NCBI GenBank assembly: GCA_026414975.1
Contig: JAOAHZ010000002.1
Location: forward strand, 153,745-217,744
Length of the DNA: 64,000 nucleotides
Direction of reading: 5' to 3'
Origin: Bacteroidia bacterium
GTDB lineage: Bacteria; Bacteroidota; Bacteroidia; SpSt-205
Of the stretch, positions 42,407-52,084 are shown in pieces. Made by a program: the position numbers and the translations under genes. The notes under the pieces are model-generated. The model made no database searches, had not been told where the DNA came from, and worked only from the letters and a program-made list of their open reading frames with translations. How positions within the stretch are numbered: the stretch's first letter is position 1; every line of letters starts with the position of its first letter.

Positions 42407-43189
42407 TCAGCCTCGCCTAAACAGGCCGTACAGGCTACTACCGCTGCCATTCATACTGGCATATACCGCTCCAGCATCGTACAAAGCCTTTTTCAAAACC
42501 AGCAGGGTAGGATAAAGTTGAAAACTGACACTTTCCAAGTCGTTATGCAGGTAGTTCGGCCATGTGTCTACACCCTGACGCAAAATAGGCTCTATGGGCG
42601 TGCGACTCCACTGAGAAGGTCGCAGTCCGCGATAGATATGCTTGGTAGAGCAAGGCACCGGAGGCGTAAGAGTGAAGATTTCAAACTCGTCCAAGTTTAT
42701 AGAGAAAGGGGTCATTTGCGTCCCAATCCCTTTAGCTAACATAGGCTGATTGTAGAGGAAGAAGGGTACATCGCTGCCTATTTCACATGCTACTTCATGA
42801 AGAAAGTTTAGTGTAGGAGGAGGGTCTAAAATCTCCTGAAGAAGACGCAGGAAACTTCCGCTATTCCCTGAGCCGCCACCTAACCCCGCGCTCACAGGAA
42901 TGCGCTTATGAAGATGAACCGATAAGGCTGGAAGAGGACGCCCTAAGCGCTCTCTAAGCAGCCAGTAAGTCGTTTCTAAATAGTTTTCTTCAGCATCAGG
43001 CACTTCTATGCCAGTGATATGCAACTCCAATCTATCGTGTCCAGAGAGCAGCTTGACTTCTATGTCATCGTACAAGTCCGGATAGGGCACTAAGAGGGTC
43101 TCCAGAATGTGATACCCGTCAGGCCAGCGCCCCAGAATATGTAAGCCTATATTTAGCTTAGCAGGACTGGTCGTATAAAAGGTCTTCAT
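42407..43189 (-). CDS. ispE: 4-diphosphocytidyl-2-C-methyl-D-erythritol kinase
   Basis: GHMP kinase of the MEP isoprenoid pathway (dxs is at 1.5 kb). SPAKLNIGLHILGRWPDGYH is the family start, PVSAGLGGGSGNSGSFLRLL the ATP-binding glycine loop, IGSDVPFFLYNQPMLAKGIG the substrate site, and YASMNGSGSSLYGLF the C-terminal motif. 260 residues is usual. Its ATG overlaps the DUF58 stop (ATGA), so it ends the minus-strand run that starts at purD. Confidence 0.94.
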   Translation of the reverse strand: MKTFYTTSPAKLNIGLHILGRWPDGYHILETLLVPYPDLYDDIEVKLLSGHDRLELHITGIEVPDAEENYLETTYWLLRERLGRPLPALSVHLHKRIPVSAGLGGGSGNSGSFLRLLQEILDPPPTLNFLHEVACEIGSDVPFFLYNQPMLAKGIGTQMTPFSINLDEFEIFTLTPPVPCSTKHIYRGLRPSQWSRTPIEPILRQGVDTWPNYLHNDLESVSFQLYPTLLVLKKALYDAGAVYASMNGSGSSLYGLFRRG

Positions 43190-44091
43190 GAGAGACGTTG
43201 GCGTTTGAGGAGATAGCGCCGCAAAGGTTCAAAAAAACCTTCAGCCATATCTACTTCTACCCAGTCTATGCGCAAACGGGTACAGAAGGTCTTGAGAGAG
43301 CGTTCCCAGCGTTGAAAGTGCATTTGATAAAGCGCCTGCATCTCTAATGGATGCACTTTCACCTCTTGACGAGACTCCATATCTAGGAGGCGCAGAGGTT
43401 CTAAGGGCAGTTCAAAACGCCGTTCTGTTTTTTCATCCCATATTCGGAAAAAGAGGACTTCATGTCCGCTGTATCGGAGCCGGGCTAATGCTTGCAAGAA
43501 GGCTTCTTCACTTTTGGGTGGAACGAACCCATCACTCAAAAGCAGGATGAGGCTACGACGCCGCAGCCTGTCTGCGACGAGATGAAGGGTTTGAGGCAGC
43601 AGCGTGAGGCGAGGTGCAGGAGGGGCTCCTCGCAGCGGTTCTAACTCCATAAAAAGCCGGCGTAGCCATGTGCGCCGAGCTCGCGCCGGTAAATAGGATT
43701 GCACTTTCTCATCAAAGGCATACAGCCCTACAGCATCCCGCTGCTGCACCAGTAGATAAGCTAACGCCGCCCCTAAAAATAAAGCGTAGTCCAGCTTCGT
43801 ATAAGAAGCCCTGGGAGGATATCGCATAGACCCACTCGTATCTATGAGAAGATAGGCTCGGAGATTAGTTTCTTCTTCGTACCGCCGCACATACAGCCGC
43901 TCCGAACGGGCAAAGACGCGCCAATCTACCTTATCTAAACTTTCTCCCGGTTGATGAGGGCGATATTCGGAAAAATCTACTGAAAAACCTTGGTAGGGGC
44001 TACGATGAAGCCCGATTAAGAACCCTTCTACAATCTGACGAGCGATAAGCTCCAAGTTCTCAAGCTGAGCGACCTGTTCAGGACGAATCAC
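43186..44091 (-). CDS. DUF58 protein
   Basis: A 301-residue DUF58 domain protein with a von Willebrand A-like fold. Marks are FSVDFSEYRPHQPGESLDKV, DWRVFARSERLYVRRYEEET, the metal-site-like LLIDTSGSMRYP, and SLILLLSDGFVPPKSEEAFL. Such proteins usually work with a MoxR ATPase, but no ATPase gene is adjacent. It begins at GTG, overlapping the acidic-tail gene stop by four bases (GTGA). Probably cytoplasmic or membrane-associated; no membrane segment is evident. Confidence 0.88.
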   Translation of the reverse strand: MIRPEQVAQLENLELIARQIVEGFLIGLHRSPYQGFSVDFSEYRPHQPGESLDKVDWRVFARSERLYVRRYEEETNLRAYLLIDTSGSMRYPPRASYTKLDYALFLGAALAYLLVQQRDAVGLYAFDEKVQSYLPARARRTWLRRLFMELEPLRGAPPAPRLTLLPQTLHLVADRLRRRSLILLLSDGFVPPKSEEAFLQALARLRYSGHEVLFFRIWDEKTERRFELPLEPLRLLDMESRQEVKVHPLEMQALYQMHFQRWERSLKTFCTRLRIDWVEVDMAEGFFEPLRRYLLKRQRLS

Positions 44092-44726
44092 AAGTCTTCT
44101 AACTCAAGGTCTTCTAACTCAAAATCGTCTTCGCTTATCTCTTGCTCGGGGAGGTCAATCGAAATGTCTAAGCTATCCTCCAGCAGGTCTTCTTCGTTCA
44201 GCATAGGGGGAGGAGGCTCTTCTTTGAGGAGCTGCTCGGGCGTCAAGTCCAGCTCTTCCAAAGTAGAAAGGTCTGGCGAGGATAGCTCTCGAGGACCAAT
44301 CGTTTGAGCCTGCTGATGAGCCTGGGCTCGAAGGGCGGCTACGGTTGGAGCCTCAGCGTCGGTGATGTACAGCCGTCCCCGTGCTAATATAAGCCGAGAT
44401 TGGCGAGGGGGACATACGGATAGATAATAGATGCCTCTTTCCCGAAAAGCAATCTTTCCACGATAAAGCATGCGATTGGAGTTAGTACGATAAAGAGCAT
44501 AAATTACCGGCGCTCGGTTTATGCTTCGCACTACGACCCATACTGTATCGGACTCTGAAGCTAAGGTAACCCGAGCTTCCATCCACAGGATGAGCGGGGC
44601 TTTTTGCAGCCGAAAAACCGTGTCGGCGCTAACGAGCTGCCCTTGGGGAGAGAGATCCCTTGCCCACTGGATAGAGCTCTGGGCATACGTAATCCACCCA
44701 TAGAGCCCCGCAAGGATTAGCCGCAT
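44088..44726 (-). CDS. Exported acidic-tail protein, distant paralogue of the 7178-7774 gene
   Basis: A 212-residue protein of no family I can name. Signal peptide MRLILAGLYGWITYAQ is followed by a beta-rich core of about 115 residues (DTVWVVVRSINRAPVIYALY, GIYYLSVCPP, RLILARGRLYITDAEAPTVA) and a tail that is almost wholly acidic (LLEDSLDISIDLPEQEISED and further), ending in a duplicated LELEDLELEDL encoded by a short DNA repeat. The open frame extends to 44795, but an exact TATATTTG box lies five bases before the ATG at 44726, and that ATG begins the signal peptide. It is followed by DUF58 with a 4-base overlap. Confidence 0.7.
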   Translation of the reverse strand: MRLILAGLYGWITYAQSSIQWARDLSPQGQLVSADTVFRLQKAPLILWMEARVTLASESDTVWVVVRSINRAPVIYALYRTNSNRMLYRGKIAFRERGIYYLSVCPPRQSRLILARGRLYITDAEAPTVAALRAQAHQQAQTIGPRELSSPDLSTLEELDLTPEQLLKEEPPPPMLNEEDLLEDSLDISIDLPEQEISEDDFELEDLELEDL

Positions 44727-44731
44727 TTTAT

Positions 44732-44739
44732 CAAATATA
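44732..44739 (-). promoter_or_regulatory. -7 promoter box (TAnnTTTG) of the acidic-tail gene
   Basis: Minus-strand TATATTTG, exact consensus, five bases (ATAAA) before the ATG at 44726. It decides the start of that gene. Confidence 0.65.
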
Positions 44740-44769
44740 CGAAGAGCCCCGCTAACCAAACTAGTTGAA

Positions 44770-45579
44770 TCACCTATTGGAGCTATTAACCTCAAAAGTG
44801 GAAGCCCTACGCCAAACCAGATACGCGCCTGCTACCAAAAAAGGTATACTGAGAAGCTGTCCCATATTTAAGGGCACTCCCAAGTTAAAAGCTTCTTGAG
44901 GCTCTTTCACCCACTCTATCAAGAATCGCCATCCAAACACCCAAAGCAGGAAAATACCCAGCGGCTTGCCTACTCTCCACTGGCCAGGGGAAGTTCGCCT
45001 ATACCAACTATATAATCCCCCAAACAACGCCAAATATACCACCGCCTCATACAACTGCGTAGGATGACGCGGATGAGGATCTACCCGCTCAAAGACAAAA
45101 GCCCAAGGTACAGACGTGATCTTCCCATAAATCTCAGAGTTGAAGAGGTTACCCAAACGAATCAGGCTCGCCGTAAGAGCAGTCGGTATAGTGAGGCGGT
45201 CGCACAACCATATGAAGGGTTGGTTCGGACGACGACGCGTATACAGATATAAGGCTAAGAATACCCCTATAGTGCCACCATGACTGGCCAATCCACCCTC
45301 CCAAACTTTGATGATCTCAAGCGGATTAGAAAGATAATAGACTGGCTCATAAAAGAAGCAGTGGCCTAACCGAGCCCCTACGATAGTTCCAATCAGAAGA
45401 TAGCCCAGTAAAGTGTCCAAATCTTTTTCAGGTCGTTTCTCGCGCCTGTAGATATATCGCATGATATAAAACCCTATGAGGAATCCTGCAGCGAAAAGCA
45501 GACCGTACCATCTTACTTGGAACGGACCTAAGGAAATAAGCTCGGGGCTAACATTCCAGTGGATATAGCTTAGATTCAT
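44770..45579 (-). CDS. lgt: Prolipoprotein diacylglyceryl transferase
   Basis: Lgt transfers diacylglycerol from phosphatidylglycerol to the lipobox cysteine in the inner membrane, before LspA (24.0 kb). About seven membrane segments over 269 residues. Motifs: VRWYGLLFAAGFLIGF, GTIVGARLGHCFFYEPVYYL, WEGGLASHGGTIG, TASLIRLGNLFNSEIYG (the Lgt signature with R and N residues) and HPTQLYEAVVYL. The ATG overlaps the upstream hydrolase stop (ATGA). Confidence 0.95.
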   Translation of the reverse strand: MNLSYIHWNVSPELISLGPFQVRWYGLLFAAGFLIGFYIMRYIYRREKRPEKDLDTLLGYLLIGTIVGARLGHCFFYEPVYYLSNPLEIIKVWEGGLASHGGTIGVFLALYLYTRRRPNQPFIWLCDRLTIPTALTASLIRLGNLFNSEIYGKITSVPWAFVFERVDPHPRHPTQLYEAVVYLALFGGLYSWYRRTSPGQWRVGKPLGIFLLWVFGWRFLIEWVKEPQEAFNLGVPLNMGQLLSIPFLVAGAYLVWRRASTFEVNSSNR

Positions 45580-46412
45580 AAGGCATTCAGATAGCCGAGT
45601 ATGTCTTCATACACTTTTGACCGGAAAGTTTCATGGAGGGGCTCATGGTAACTGTCGGAATAGAGGATAAGCTTTTTAGAGGCTGCGGGCAGCTGATGAA
45701 AAAATCTCTGGGTAACGTCAGAGTTACAAACGGGGTCTTGGTCGGGGACTAAGAAGAGATAGTTTCCCTCGGTGAGACGAGGTAAGTCTCTCCAGAGCTC
45801 TACCTGAGCCCGCTGAATAGCAGCAAACCAACCGGCTGTAGCTGTCCGAAATACCAGAGGGTCCTGAGCGTAAGCCAAGGCAGCCTCTTCATCATGGGTG
45901 AGCTGTCCGGGCTGCAAACCCGAAGGCAAACTTAAGGTTGGAAAAAGCCGAGCTGCCACATGGCCTAAGGCTCGCTTCCAACTGGGCACTTCCATCTTAA
46001 GCTGGATAAGGGGGGCACTAATCAGTATAGCTGCAGGTCTCCATACCTCAGCATACTTCTGGGAATACCGAAGCACGATTAGGCCGCCCAGCGAATGTCC
46101 AAATAACACCACAGGAAAGTGTATCTTCTCTCGCCAATGGGTCCAGATAGCGGTGAGATCATAAAGATACTCTTCTAAGTCTGTGACAAACCCGCGTCGG
46201 CCAGTAGAACGCCCGTGTCCCCGCAAGTCCCATGCCACGCCACCCCATCCTCGTTGAGCCAAGTAATCCACAATACCTCTATAACGCCCACTGTGTTCAG
46301 CGTATCCATGAACCCATATTACGGTTCCCTTGGGGGAAGCATAGGGAGGGTGCCAGGTAGTATAAAGCCGTTCCCCCTGGTACCCTGCAACCGTATGGAC
46401 ATGCATCTCCAC
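45576..46412 (-). CDS. Alpha/beta hydrolase, monoacylglycerol-lipase-like
   Basis: A 278-residue serine hydrolase. Seen: VIWVHGYAEHSGRYRGIVDY (oxyanion side), WDLRGHGRSTGRRGFV, the nucleophile elbow VLFGHSLGGLIVLRY, an acid in LVPDQDPVCNSDVTQRFF and the His in DSYHEPLHE. The pattern of HG-x-x-EH-x-x-R and GHGRS-x-G matches lysophospholipase/monoglyceride lipases. Being just before lgt suggests membrane-lipid turnover, but that is inference. No signal peptide. Confidence 0.85.
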   Translation of the reverse strand: MEMHVHTVAGYQGERLYTTWHPPYASPKGTVIWVHGYAEHSGRYRGIVDYLAQRGWGGVAWDLRGHGRSTGRRGFVTDLEEYLYDLTAIWTHWREKIHFPVVLFGHSLGGLIVLRYSQKYAEVWRPAAILISAPLIQLKMEVPSWKRALGHVAARLFPTLSLPSGLQPGQLTHDEEAALAYAQDPLVFRTATAGWFAAIQRAQVELWRDLPRLTEGNYLFLVPDQDPVCNSDVTQRFFHQLPAASKKLILYSDSYHEPLHETFRSKVYEDILGYLNAL

Positions 46413-46432
46413 CCGACAAAGGTAGAAACTCT

Positions 46433-47662
46433 CTATTCGTAGCGAAGAGCGTCCACAGGATTGAGCTGAGCGGCTTCCCGAGCTGGCTGGTACCCAGCTA
46501 AAATGCCTACCGATCCACTAATCCCCACAGCGAGTAAAACCCATTTCCATGGCATGATAAACTTAGCTCCAATCAGAAGGGCTACCGCATTTCCTATGAC
46601 TAACCCTAAGAGAATCCCTCCACCCCCACCCAAGACGGCAACCACCACCGACTCAGCTAAGAACTGCCACTGGATAGCCCTTCGTGTAGCCCCTAAGGCC
46701 ATACGAAGTCCTATCTCTTGGGTGCGTTCTTTCACTACTACGAGTAGTATGTTAGTAAGGCTTAGACCCGCACCAAAGAGCGTAATAAGACTGATCCCTA
46801 TGGTGGCCAAAGTTACCGTCCGAATCTGCTCCAAGACGAAATCAGCTATCACCTCCCCTCGCGTAATGCTAAAGTTATCTTCCTCAGAGGGACGCAAACG
46901 CCGCACTTGACGCAAAGTCGTTCGGGCAACCTGGACCACCTGTGGCACCGCCTCTACCGAAGGGGCTTTGATATAAAGCGAAACGGCAGGCGACTTACTC
47001 TCTCGAAAAGCCACAGACCATGGAACGAAACATTCCCAGTCCAAGCTGAACCCAAATAAACTTCCCCGACGATTCAACACGCCGATTACTCTGTAAAGGC
47101 GCCCCTGGACTTGGATCCATTTATCCAAAGGAGACTCATCGGGAAAGAGCTGGGCCGCTACATCGGCACCTATCACTATGAGCGAGGCCTGACGCTGGAC
47201 CTCAGCAGAGGTAAAGTATCGCCCTTTGGCTAATCGCAACTCCTGAATGTAGAAGTAAGACGGCGTTACACCTGAAATGCTTACTTGAGGGGGTGTCTTT
47301 CGTCCCTTGTATCGCGCCCGCCCCCCAAATGTCAAGGGAATGTGCCGAGCCACTTGCGCCTCCGGATAGCGAAACCGCCTCTCAAACAAATCGGCTTCCC
47401 ACAGGCGAATCGGAACGCCCTCTCCCCCTGATATCAAGTTGCGACGGTTTACGCGAACCACTATCCGGAATCTCCCCCCTCCTCCAGATAGGCTGAAGGC
47501 TTGACTACCCAATCCCGATAAGTTGTGGGCAATAAATGACCGCAAAGCCTCCATGGAAGTCAATATGCCCACCAGAGCCGTGATTCCGAAGGCTAAAATG
47601 CTCAGGGTCAGGATGGCTCTCAGGCGATATTCCCAGAGAGCTTTGAGCGCCTCGCGTATCAC
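46433..47662 (-). CDS. MacB-type ABC transporter permease
   Basis: A 409-residue FtsX/MacB permease: N-terminal membrane helix (LRAILTLSILAFGITALVGI), a periplasmic domain of about 230 residues (VARHIPLTFGG, GVTPSYFYIQELRLAKGRYF), and three C-terminal helices with the typical EIGLRMALGATRRAIQWQFL and AAQLNPVDALRYE. Such proteins work with an ATPase and often an adaptor in export or mechanotransmission; neither is adjacent. It starts at GTG overlapping the purD stop (GTGA). Confidence 0.87.
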   Translation of the reverse strand: MIREALKALWEYRLRAILTLSILAFGITALVGILTSMEALRSFIAHNLSGLGSQAFSLSGGGGRFRIVVRVNRRNLISGGEGVPIRLWEADLFERRFRYPEAQVARHIPLTFGGRARYKGRKTPPQVSISGVTPSYFYIQELRLAKGRYFTSAEVQRQASLIVIGADVAAQLFPDESPLDKWIQVQGRLYRVIGVLNRRGSLFGFSLDWECFVPWSVAFRESKSPAVSLYIKAPSVEAVPQVVQVARTTLRQVRRLRPSEEDNFSITRGEVIADFVLEQIRTVTLATIGISLITLFGAGLSLTNILLVVVKERTQEIGLRMALGATRRAIQWQFLAESVVVAVLGGGGGILLGLVIGNAVALLIGAKFIMPWKWVLLAVGISGSVGILAGYQPAREAAQLNPVDALRYE

Positions 47663-48930
47663 TGGATAGCAATATCAGTCCGATAGTGTCGTCCTTCAAA
47701 AGGAAACTTTTCCATGCCTGCGTAGGCTCGCTGCCGAGCCTCTTTCAGACTTGCTCCTAATCCGACCACCGTGTAAGTGCGTCCTCCTGTGGCATACCGC
47801 TTTCCATCAGGCTGCGTCTCCACACCAGCAGAATACAAGTAAGTTCGCTCATCTACCTTGCAACCCCCTTCCTCTTCAGGTAGATCGGGTAGGAGCTGAC
47901 CTGTTTGAGGGGATTCCGGGTAACCTGCCGTTGCCGCAACCACACCAACTGCATACTTCTCATGGAGCCGAACCTTGAGCTCACCCAGCTTCTGAATACG
48001 ATAGTAGTATAGAATCTCTTCCATGGAGTTCTCTATAAGAGGTAAGATGACCTGAGCCTCTGGGTCTCCCAAACGGACATTGTACTCCAACACATAAGGC
48101 TCCCCATCTACCATCATCAGTCCCACAAAAAGAAAGCCTCGGTAAGGCGTGCCCGACTTTTTGAGAGCGTGTAAAGTGGGTTCTATGATTTTTTCTCGGA
48201 CCGTCTCAGACCATGTTGCTTCATCGGCTGGCGCATATCCTCCCATGCCTCCCGTATTGGGTCCCTTATCCCCTTCTCGAAGTCGTTTATAGTCTCGAGC
48301 CATAGGCAGAAAGGCATATCCCACTCCATCAGCGAGTATGAACGCCGAACGCTCCTCACCTGGAAGGTAGGTTTCTATCACAACTGTGTGACCCGCTGCG
48401 CCAAAACGTGCCCCCGAAAAGCTCTCTCGAACAAACTGAAGGGCCTCTTCAGGATGATGAGCGATTAGCACGCCTTTACCCCCCGCCAAGCCACTTGCCT
48501 TAATCACCAACGGATAGTCTGAGCCCCGCAAATACGATTCAGCATCAGCTTGTCGCGATTTATCAAATATGACCGCTGAGGCGGTGGGAATGCCTATCGT
48601 TTCCATGAAGTACTTAGCCTTAGCCTTACTGCTTTCCAAGAAGGAGAGCTTCTGAGGGGGGGCTATCACCACCGCCAAATCATGCAAATCATCGTACATG
48701 CCTCGAGCAATGGGCGCTTCCGGACCTACAATTACATAATCCACTTTGGTGTGCCGGATAAAGTCTCGGAGCTTAGCGATCTCCGTCTCTTGAATCGGCA
48801 CCCGATGAATGGGTGGGCACATACCGCCATTGCCAGGAGCGACATAAACTTCCAACTTGCCTGAAAGGAGTGCTTTATGAGCAATAGCATGTTCCCGCGC
48901 TCCACGCCCGACCACTAAAAGCCGCTCCAT
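47659..48930 (-). CDS. purD: Phosphoribosylamine-glycine ligase
   Basis: Second step of purine synthesis, an ATP-grasp ligase of 423 residues. LLVVGRGAREHAIAHKALLS and VYVAPGNGGMCPPIHRV form the N-domain; LVIKASGLAGGKGVLIA and VVIETYLPGEERSAFILADG are ATP-grasp motifs; PNTGGMGGYAPA and YNVRLGDPEAQVILPLIEN are the signature segments. It leads the minus-strand run to ispE from an exact promoter box. The relation of purine synthesis to the envelope genes after it looks incidental. Confidence 0.95.
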   Translation of the reverse strand: MERLLVVGRGAREHAIAHKALLSGKLEVYVAPGNGGMCPPIHRVPIQETEIAKLRDFIRHTKVDYVIVGPEAPIARGMYDDLHDLAVVIAPPQKLSFLESSKAKAKYFMETIGIPTASAVIFDKSRQADAESYLRGSDYPLVIKASGLAGGKGVLIAHHPEEALQFVRESFSGARFGAAGHTVVIETYLPGEERSAFILADGVGYAFLPMARDYKRLREGDKGPNTGGMGGYAPADEATWSETVREKIIEPTLHALKKSGTPYRGFLFVGLMMVDGEPYVLEYNVRLGDPEAQVILPLIENSMEEILYYYRIQKLGELKVRLHEKYAVGVVAATAGYPESPQTGQLLPDLPEEEGGCKVDERTYLYSAGVETQPDGKRYATGGRTYTVVGLGASLKEARQRAYAGMEKFPFEGRHYRTDIAIQ

Positions 48931-48935
48931 GTTCG

Positions 48936-48943
48936 CAAAGGTA
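48936..48943 (-). promoter_or_regulatory. -7 promoter box (TAnnTTTG) of purD
   Basis: Minus-strand TACCTTTG, exact consensus, five bases before the ATG at 48930. Confidence 0.65.
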
Positions 48944-49229
48944 ACGCAGTTAGTTAGGTTGTCCAGGCCTCTTAAGGTCGAGTTACATCAAGCCTGTAGA
49001 TACAAATGGATAGGACTACTTTGGTTAGGTAGCTCCCCTGAGGAAGCTGAAACTGAGGTCATCACGACTTGAAACCTCAACTGGATAAGTCCTAACTACT
49101 GCCCGAGTAGATTCAGCTGAGAAAGCTATTGCGGGTCAGACGCTATGAACCCTGCACCTGATGCATAAAGGGCAGATAATGTAGGAGGATTTAGGGGCGG
49201 CAAACTTAGCTATGCCCCCATCCCTTGTC
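48944..49229. other. Intergenic stretch without a recognised gene
   Basis: About 286 bases between the purD promoter and the stop of the DUF255 gene. I see only a weak six-base stem (TGAGGT with ACCTCA) and no frame with protein-like sequence, tRNA shape or clear terminator. Confidence 0.4.
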
Positions 49230-51269
49230 TTAGCTCCTCTCCGCTTCTGAGACAAGAAGCCGCTCCTTTTCTCTCTCTAAAACCTCCCACAGCGCCTCAA
49301 GAGATTCTTTAGGTGGGAGACAAGCCCCGTAAGTACAGAGAAACCAGCGCTCTGGTTTCTCCCCTGCATAACTCGTCAGAGCAGGAATAACGCTCTGACC
49401 TTGAGATATAAAGGCTACCCATCCAATCGCCGGCTCATATCGCTTCCAAAAAGGCGACAGGTCTGACCCCGTGTAAATGACCGAGAAAGGCGCTCGGTTC
49501 TCTAAGAGAGCCACTTGAAGGAAGTGACTCGCTAACGTGGGATTTTCCACCATTCTATCTTCCAACCGCGACAAGATCAGACGAGCTTTCTCCTCGTACT
49601 CGGGATTGTGAAAATAGCGGCTTAGCCGCCAGAGTATCTCCGCAAATAAAGAGTTGGATGAAGGGGTACTGGTGTCAAAAATATCCTTACGACGCCCCAC
49701 AAACGTCCTCAAAGCCTGGGCCGTGAAAGTGAAAACCCCTTCTTTTTTGTCGTAGAATAGCTCTAAGCTGCGCTTCATAAGATCATTCGCATGAATTAGA
49801 TACTGTTCAGTCCCCGTTACAGTGTAAAGATGGATCAGGGCAAGGGTAAACGCTGCATAATCCTCAGCAAAGGCTTCGCCATACCAGACATTATCCTTTC
49901 GTATTCTGTGCATATCACTGCGCTGCTCTAAGAGCACATGAGCAGCGGTGCGAGCCGCAGCAAGATAATCTAAAGAACCCAGAGCTTTGTAGGCTTCCAC
50001 TAGTCCGGATATAGCGTACCCATTCCACGCTACTATGGCAGCATCATCACGAGGTGGAGGCGAGCGTCGGGCTCGGACTGCCCGAAGCTGAGCGTAAGCC
50101 TCCTCTAAGGCTTGCTCTACCACCTCCTCTGACACGCCCAGTTCCTTAGCTACCTGGGCGTTATTTTTCTCTCTGAAGAGGATATTTTGGTGATTCTCCC
50201 AGTTACCTTCGGGACTGACCTGGTGAGCGGAAAAAAACAGGCGACGCACCTCTGGGTTTGAGATAGCCGACTCTAACTCGTCGTACCTCCAGGTGTAATA
50301 CAACCCCTCCTGCCCATCGCTTTCAGCGCTGAGAGAGGCACCGAATAGCCCATTAGGAAGCCGCATTTTCTCTAAAAGAAACTGGGCTGTTTTTTGGATA
50401 ACCTGTTTATAGAGTCGATTGGGCTGGTGTCGATAAGCCTCGCTGTATAGACCTAAGAGAAGTCCGTTATCACATAACATCTTCTCAAAATGGGGTACAT
50501 GCCAGAAGCGATCGGTACTATATCGCATGAATCCTCCATCTATCGGGTCAAATAAGCCACCTAAAGCCATCTTTTCTAAGGTCAGGTGGGTAGCTCGCAA
50601 AAGCTCAGGCTTATTCAGAAGTAGTCCTGCGCGCAGGGAAAAAAGCCAGCGGCTCGGCATAGGAAACTTCATGTGGCTCCACTCCCCCCCCCAAACCCAA
50701 TCTGTGTCGTCTAAGAGCTTTTGAACAGCTTTGTTCCAATCTACCTTGATGGGACTGATAGACTTAGGCCTTTCCTTCAAAAGAGATTCGTCTATATGCT
50801 GGATGGCTTCGGAGAGTCGCCGAGCCATCTCTTGGACCTCAGCAGGGGATTCAGTATAAAGCGTGTGAATCCGATGCAAAAGAGCTGCCCACTGAGCTTT
50901 AGGCAAATACGTAGTGGCATAAAAGGGCCGACCATCCGGCAAAGCAAAGCAGTTGAGAGGCCAACCTCCCGAACGCCCCATCAGAAGAATAGCATCCATG
51001 TACAACTGATCTACATCGGGCCGTTCTTCTCGGTCCACCTTGATGCAGACGAAGTGCTGATTCATAAGCCGAGCAATTTCCCGATCCTCAAAACTCTCTC
51101 GGGCCATCACATGACACCAATGACAGGAACTGTACCCGATGCTAATAATAATAGGCTTATTCTCGTTCCAAGCCTTCTGAAAGGCATCCTCGCCCCAAGG
51201 ATACCAGTCCACTGGCTGGTGGGCGTGAGACTTTAGATACTCGCTTTTTTCTGCTATGAGATGATTCAT
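49230..51269 (-). CDS. DUF255 / SSP411-like thioredoxin-domain protein (YyaL family)
   Basis: A 679-residue cytoplasmic protein with an N-terminal thioredoxin-like domain ([40 protein letters not shown] with a CHWC redox-type pair, [20 protein letters not shown]) and a long alpha/alpha-barrel resembling six-hairpin glycosidases ([60 protein letters not shown] segment). Its cellular role is not established. It follows the exonuclease gene by 13 bases and is probably co-transcribed from the promoter of the 1521-residue gene. Confidence 0.88.
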   Translation of the reverse strand: MNHLIAEKSEYLKSHAHQPVDWYPWGEDAFQKAWNENKPIIISIGYSSCHWCHVMARESFEDREIARLMNQHFVCIKVDREERPDVDQLYMDAILLMGRSGGWPLNCFALPDGRPFYATTYLPKAQWAALLHRIHTLYTESPAEVQEMARRLSEAIQHIDESLLKERPKSISPIKVDWNKAVQKLLDDTDWVWGGEWSHMKFPMPSRWLFSLRAGLLLNKPELLRATHLTLEKMALGGLFDPIDGGFMRYSTDRFWHVPHFEKMLCDNGLLLGLYSEAYRHQPNRLYKQVIQKTAQFLLEKMRLPNGLFGASLSAESDGQEGLYYTWRYDELESAISNPEVRRLFFSAHQVSPEGNWENHQNILFREKNNAQVAKELGVSEEVVEQALEEAYAQLRAVRARRSPPPRDDAAIVAWNGYAISGLVEAYKALGSLDYLAAARTAAHVLLEQRSDMHRIRKDNVWYGEAFAEDYAAFTLALIHLYTVTGTEQYLIHANDLMKRSLELFYDKKEGVFTFTAQALRTFVGRRKDIFDTSTPSSNSLFAEILWRLSRYFHNPEYEEKARLILSRLEDRMVENPTLASHFLQVALLENRAPFSVIYTGSDLSPFWKRYEPAIGWVAFISQGQSVIPALTSYAGEKPERWFLCTYGACLPPKESLEALWEVLEREKERLLVSEAERS

Positions 51270-51282
51270 AGGGGTAGTTTTT

Positions 51283-52083
51283 TTAGGTTGAAGGCCTATT
51301 ATAGCTGCGCAGCGCCTCTAAGTAAGAATCCTTTTCAGAATCGGACCCCTGCATGTGAATATAAATTTCCGCCACTGTACGCACATCCTTTAGGCAATAA
51401 TCCACCACAGACGCAAAGGCCTCTACACGGCCCGAAGACTTCCACTGCAAAAAGGCTTGACGAATTTGCTGATGGGAGAGCTCTTTTTGAAAAGGTATCC
51501 CCAGAGCATGAGCCAGAACCTCTAAAGGAATAAAGGTGCGCTCCCGAGCGGTGAATCCCCACAAATACATCGTGTCTATCACCATAGGAGACTTGAGATT
51601 CCACGGCTGAGCCCACTGGGCCGTACGCCAGAACTCGGTTAAGGGAATCCGATTGATAAGCAGGCGCCGCCCTAAAAACGGCAAATCAAAAGAAGCTATG
51701 TTATGCCCGCATACAAAATAGGTACTATCATTCAAGCCGTGAGGTTTAAGCCGTTTAGCGTATTCCTTAAATCGTTCCCAGCGCTGGATGAAATCGTGAA
51801 GAAGCTCTCGCTCATCTAAATGAAACAGGGCCTCCTCCCTCCATCGTAGGGTTCGATGTTCAAAGTAGCCTAGCCCGATGCAAGCGACCCGAGCGTATAG
51901 AGCGTGAATACCAGCCTGTTCTGCAAAGTACTCTTCTTCAGAATAATCCTGAGCCCGGTGTTTATCATACCGCCTATCCCAATAGGCCCTCAGGGTCTCC
52001 GGAAGCTCACTAATGGAGTCGTAAGCTGGGACAGTTTCAATGTCCAAGAAGAGTACTTGCTCCATCGCTGAGCCTTGACTCAT
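51283..52083 (-). CDS. DEDD-type 3'-5' exonuclease (predicted PolB-like)
   Basis: A 266-residue ribonuclease-H-fold exonuclease. Exo I is [15 protein letters not shown], Exo II is [20 protein letters not shown], and the Exo III region is [19 protein letters not shown]. The fold fits the 'predicted 3'-5' exonuclease related to the PolB exonuclease domain' family common in Bacteroidota. The ATG at 52083 follows the stop of the large upstream gene after one base; another ATG at 52065 ([10 protein letters not shown]) is possible. Role in repair or RNA/DNA processing is inferred from the fold only. Confidence 0.85.
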   Translation of the reverse strand: MSQGSAMEQVLFLDIETVPAYDSISELPETLRAYWDRRYDKHRAQDYSEEEYFAEQAGIHALYARVACIGLGYFEHRTLRWREEALFHLDERELLHDFIQRWERFKEYAKRLKPHGLNDSTYFVCGHNIASFDLPFLGRRLLINRIPLTEFWRTAQWAQPWNLKSPMVIDTMYLWGFTARERTFIPLEVLAHALGIPFQKELSHQQIRQAFLQWKSSGRVEAFASVVDYCLKDVRTVAEIYIHMQGSDSEKDSYLEALRSYNRPST

Positions 52084-52084
52084 A

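Noticed and set aside
44093..44125. Short tandem DNA repeat (possible minisatellite)
   Set aside because: It is the coding sequence of a duplicated acidic motif at the end of the acidic-tail protein; only two copies.
48944..49229. Possible tRNA or small RNA in the purD upstream gap
   Set aside because: No cloverleaf, T-loop motif or strong hairpin could be found by eye.
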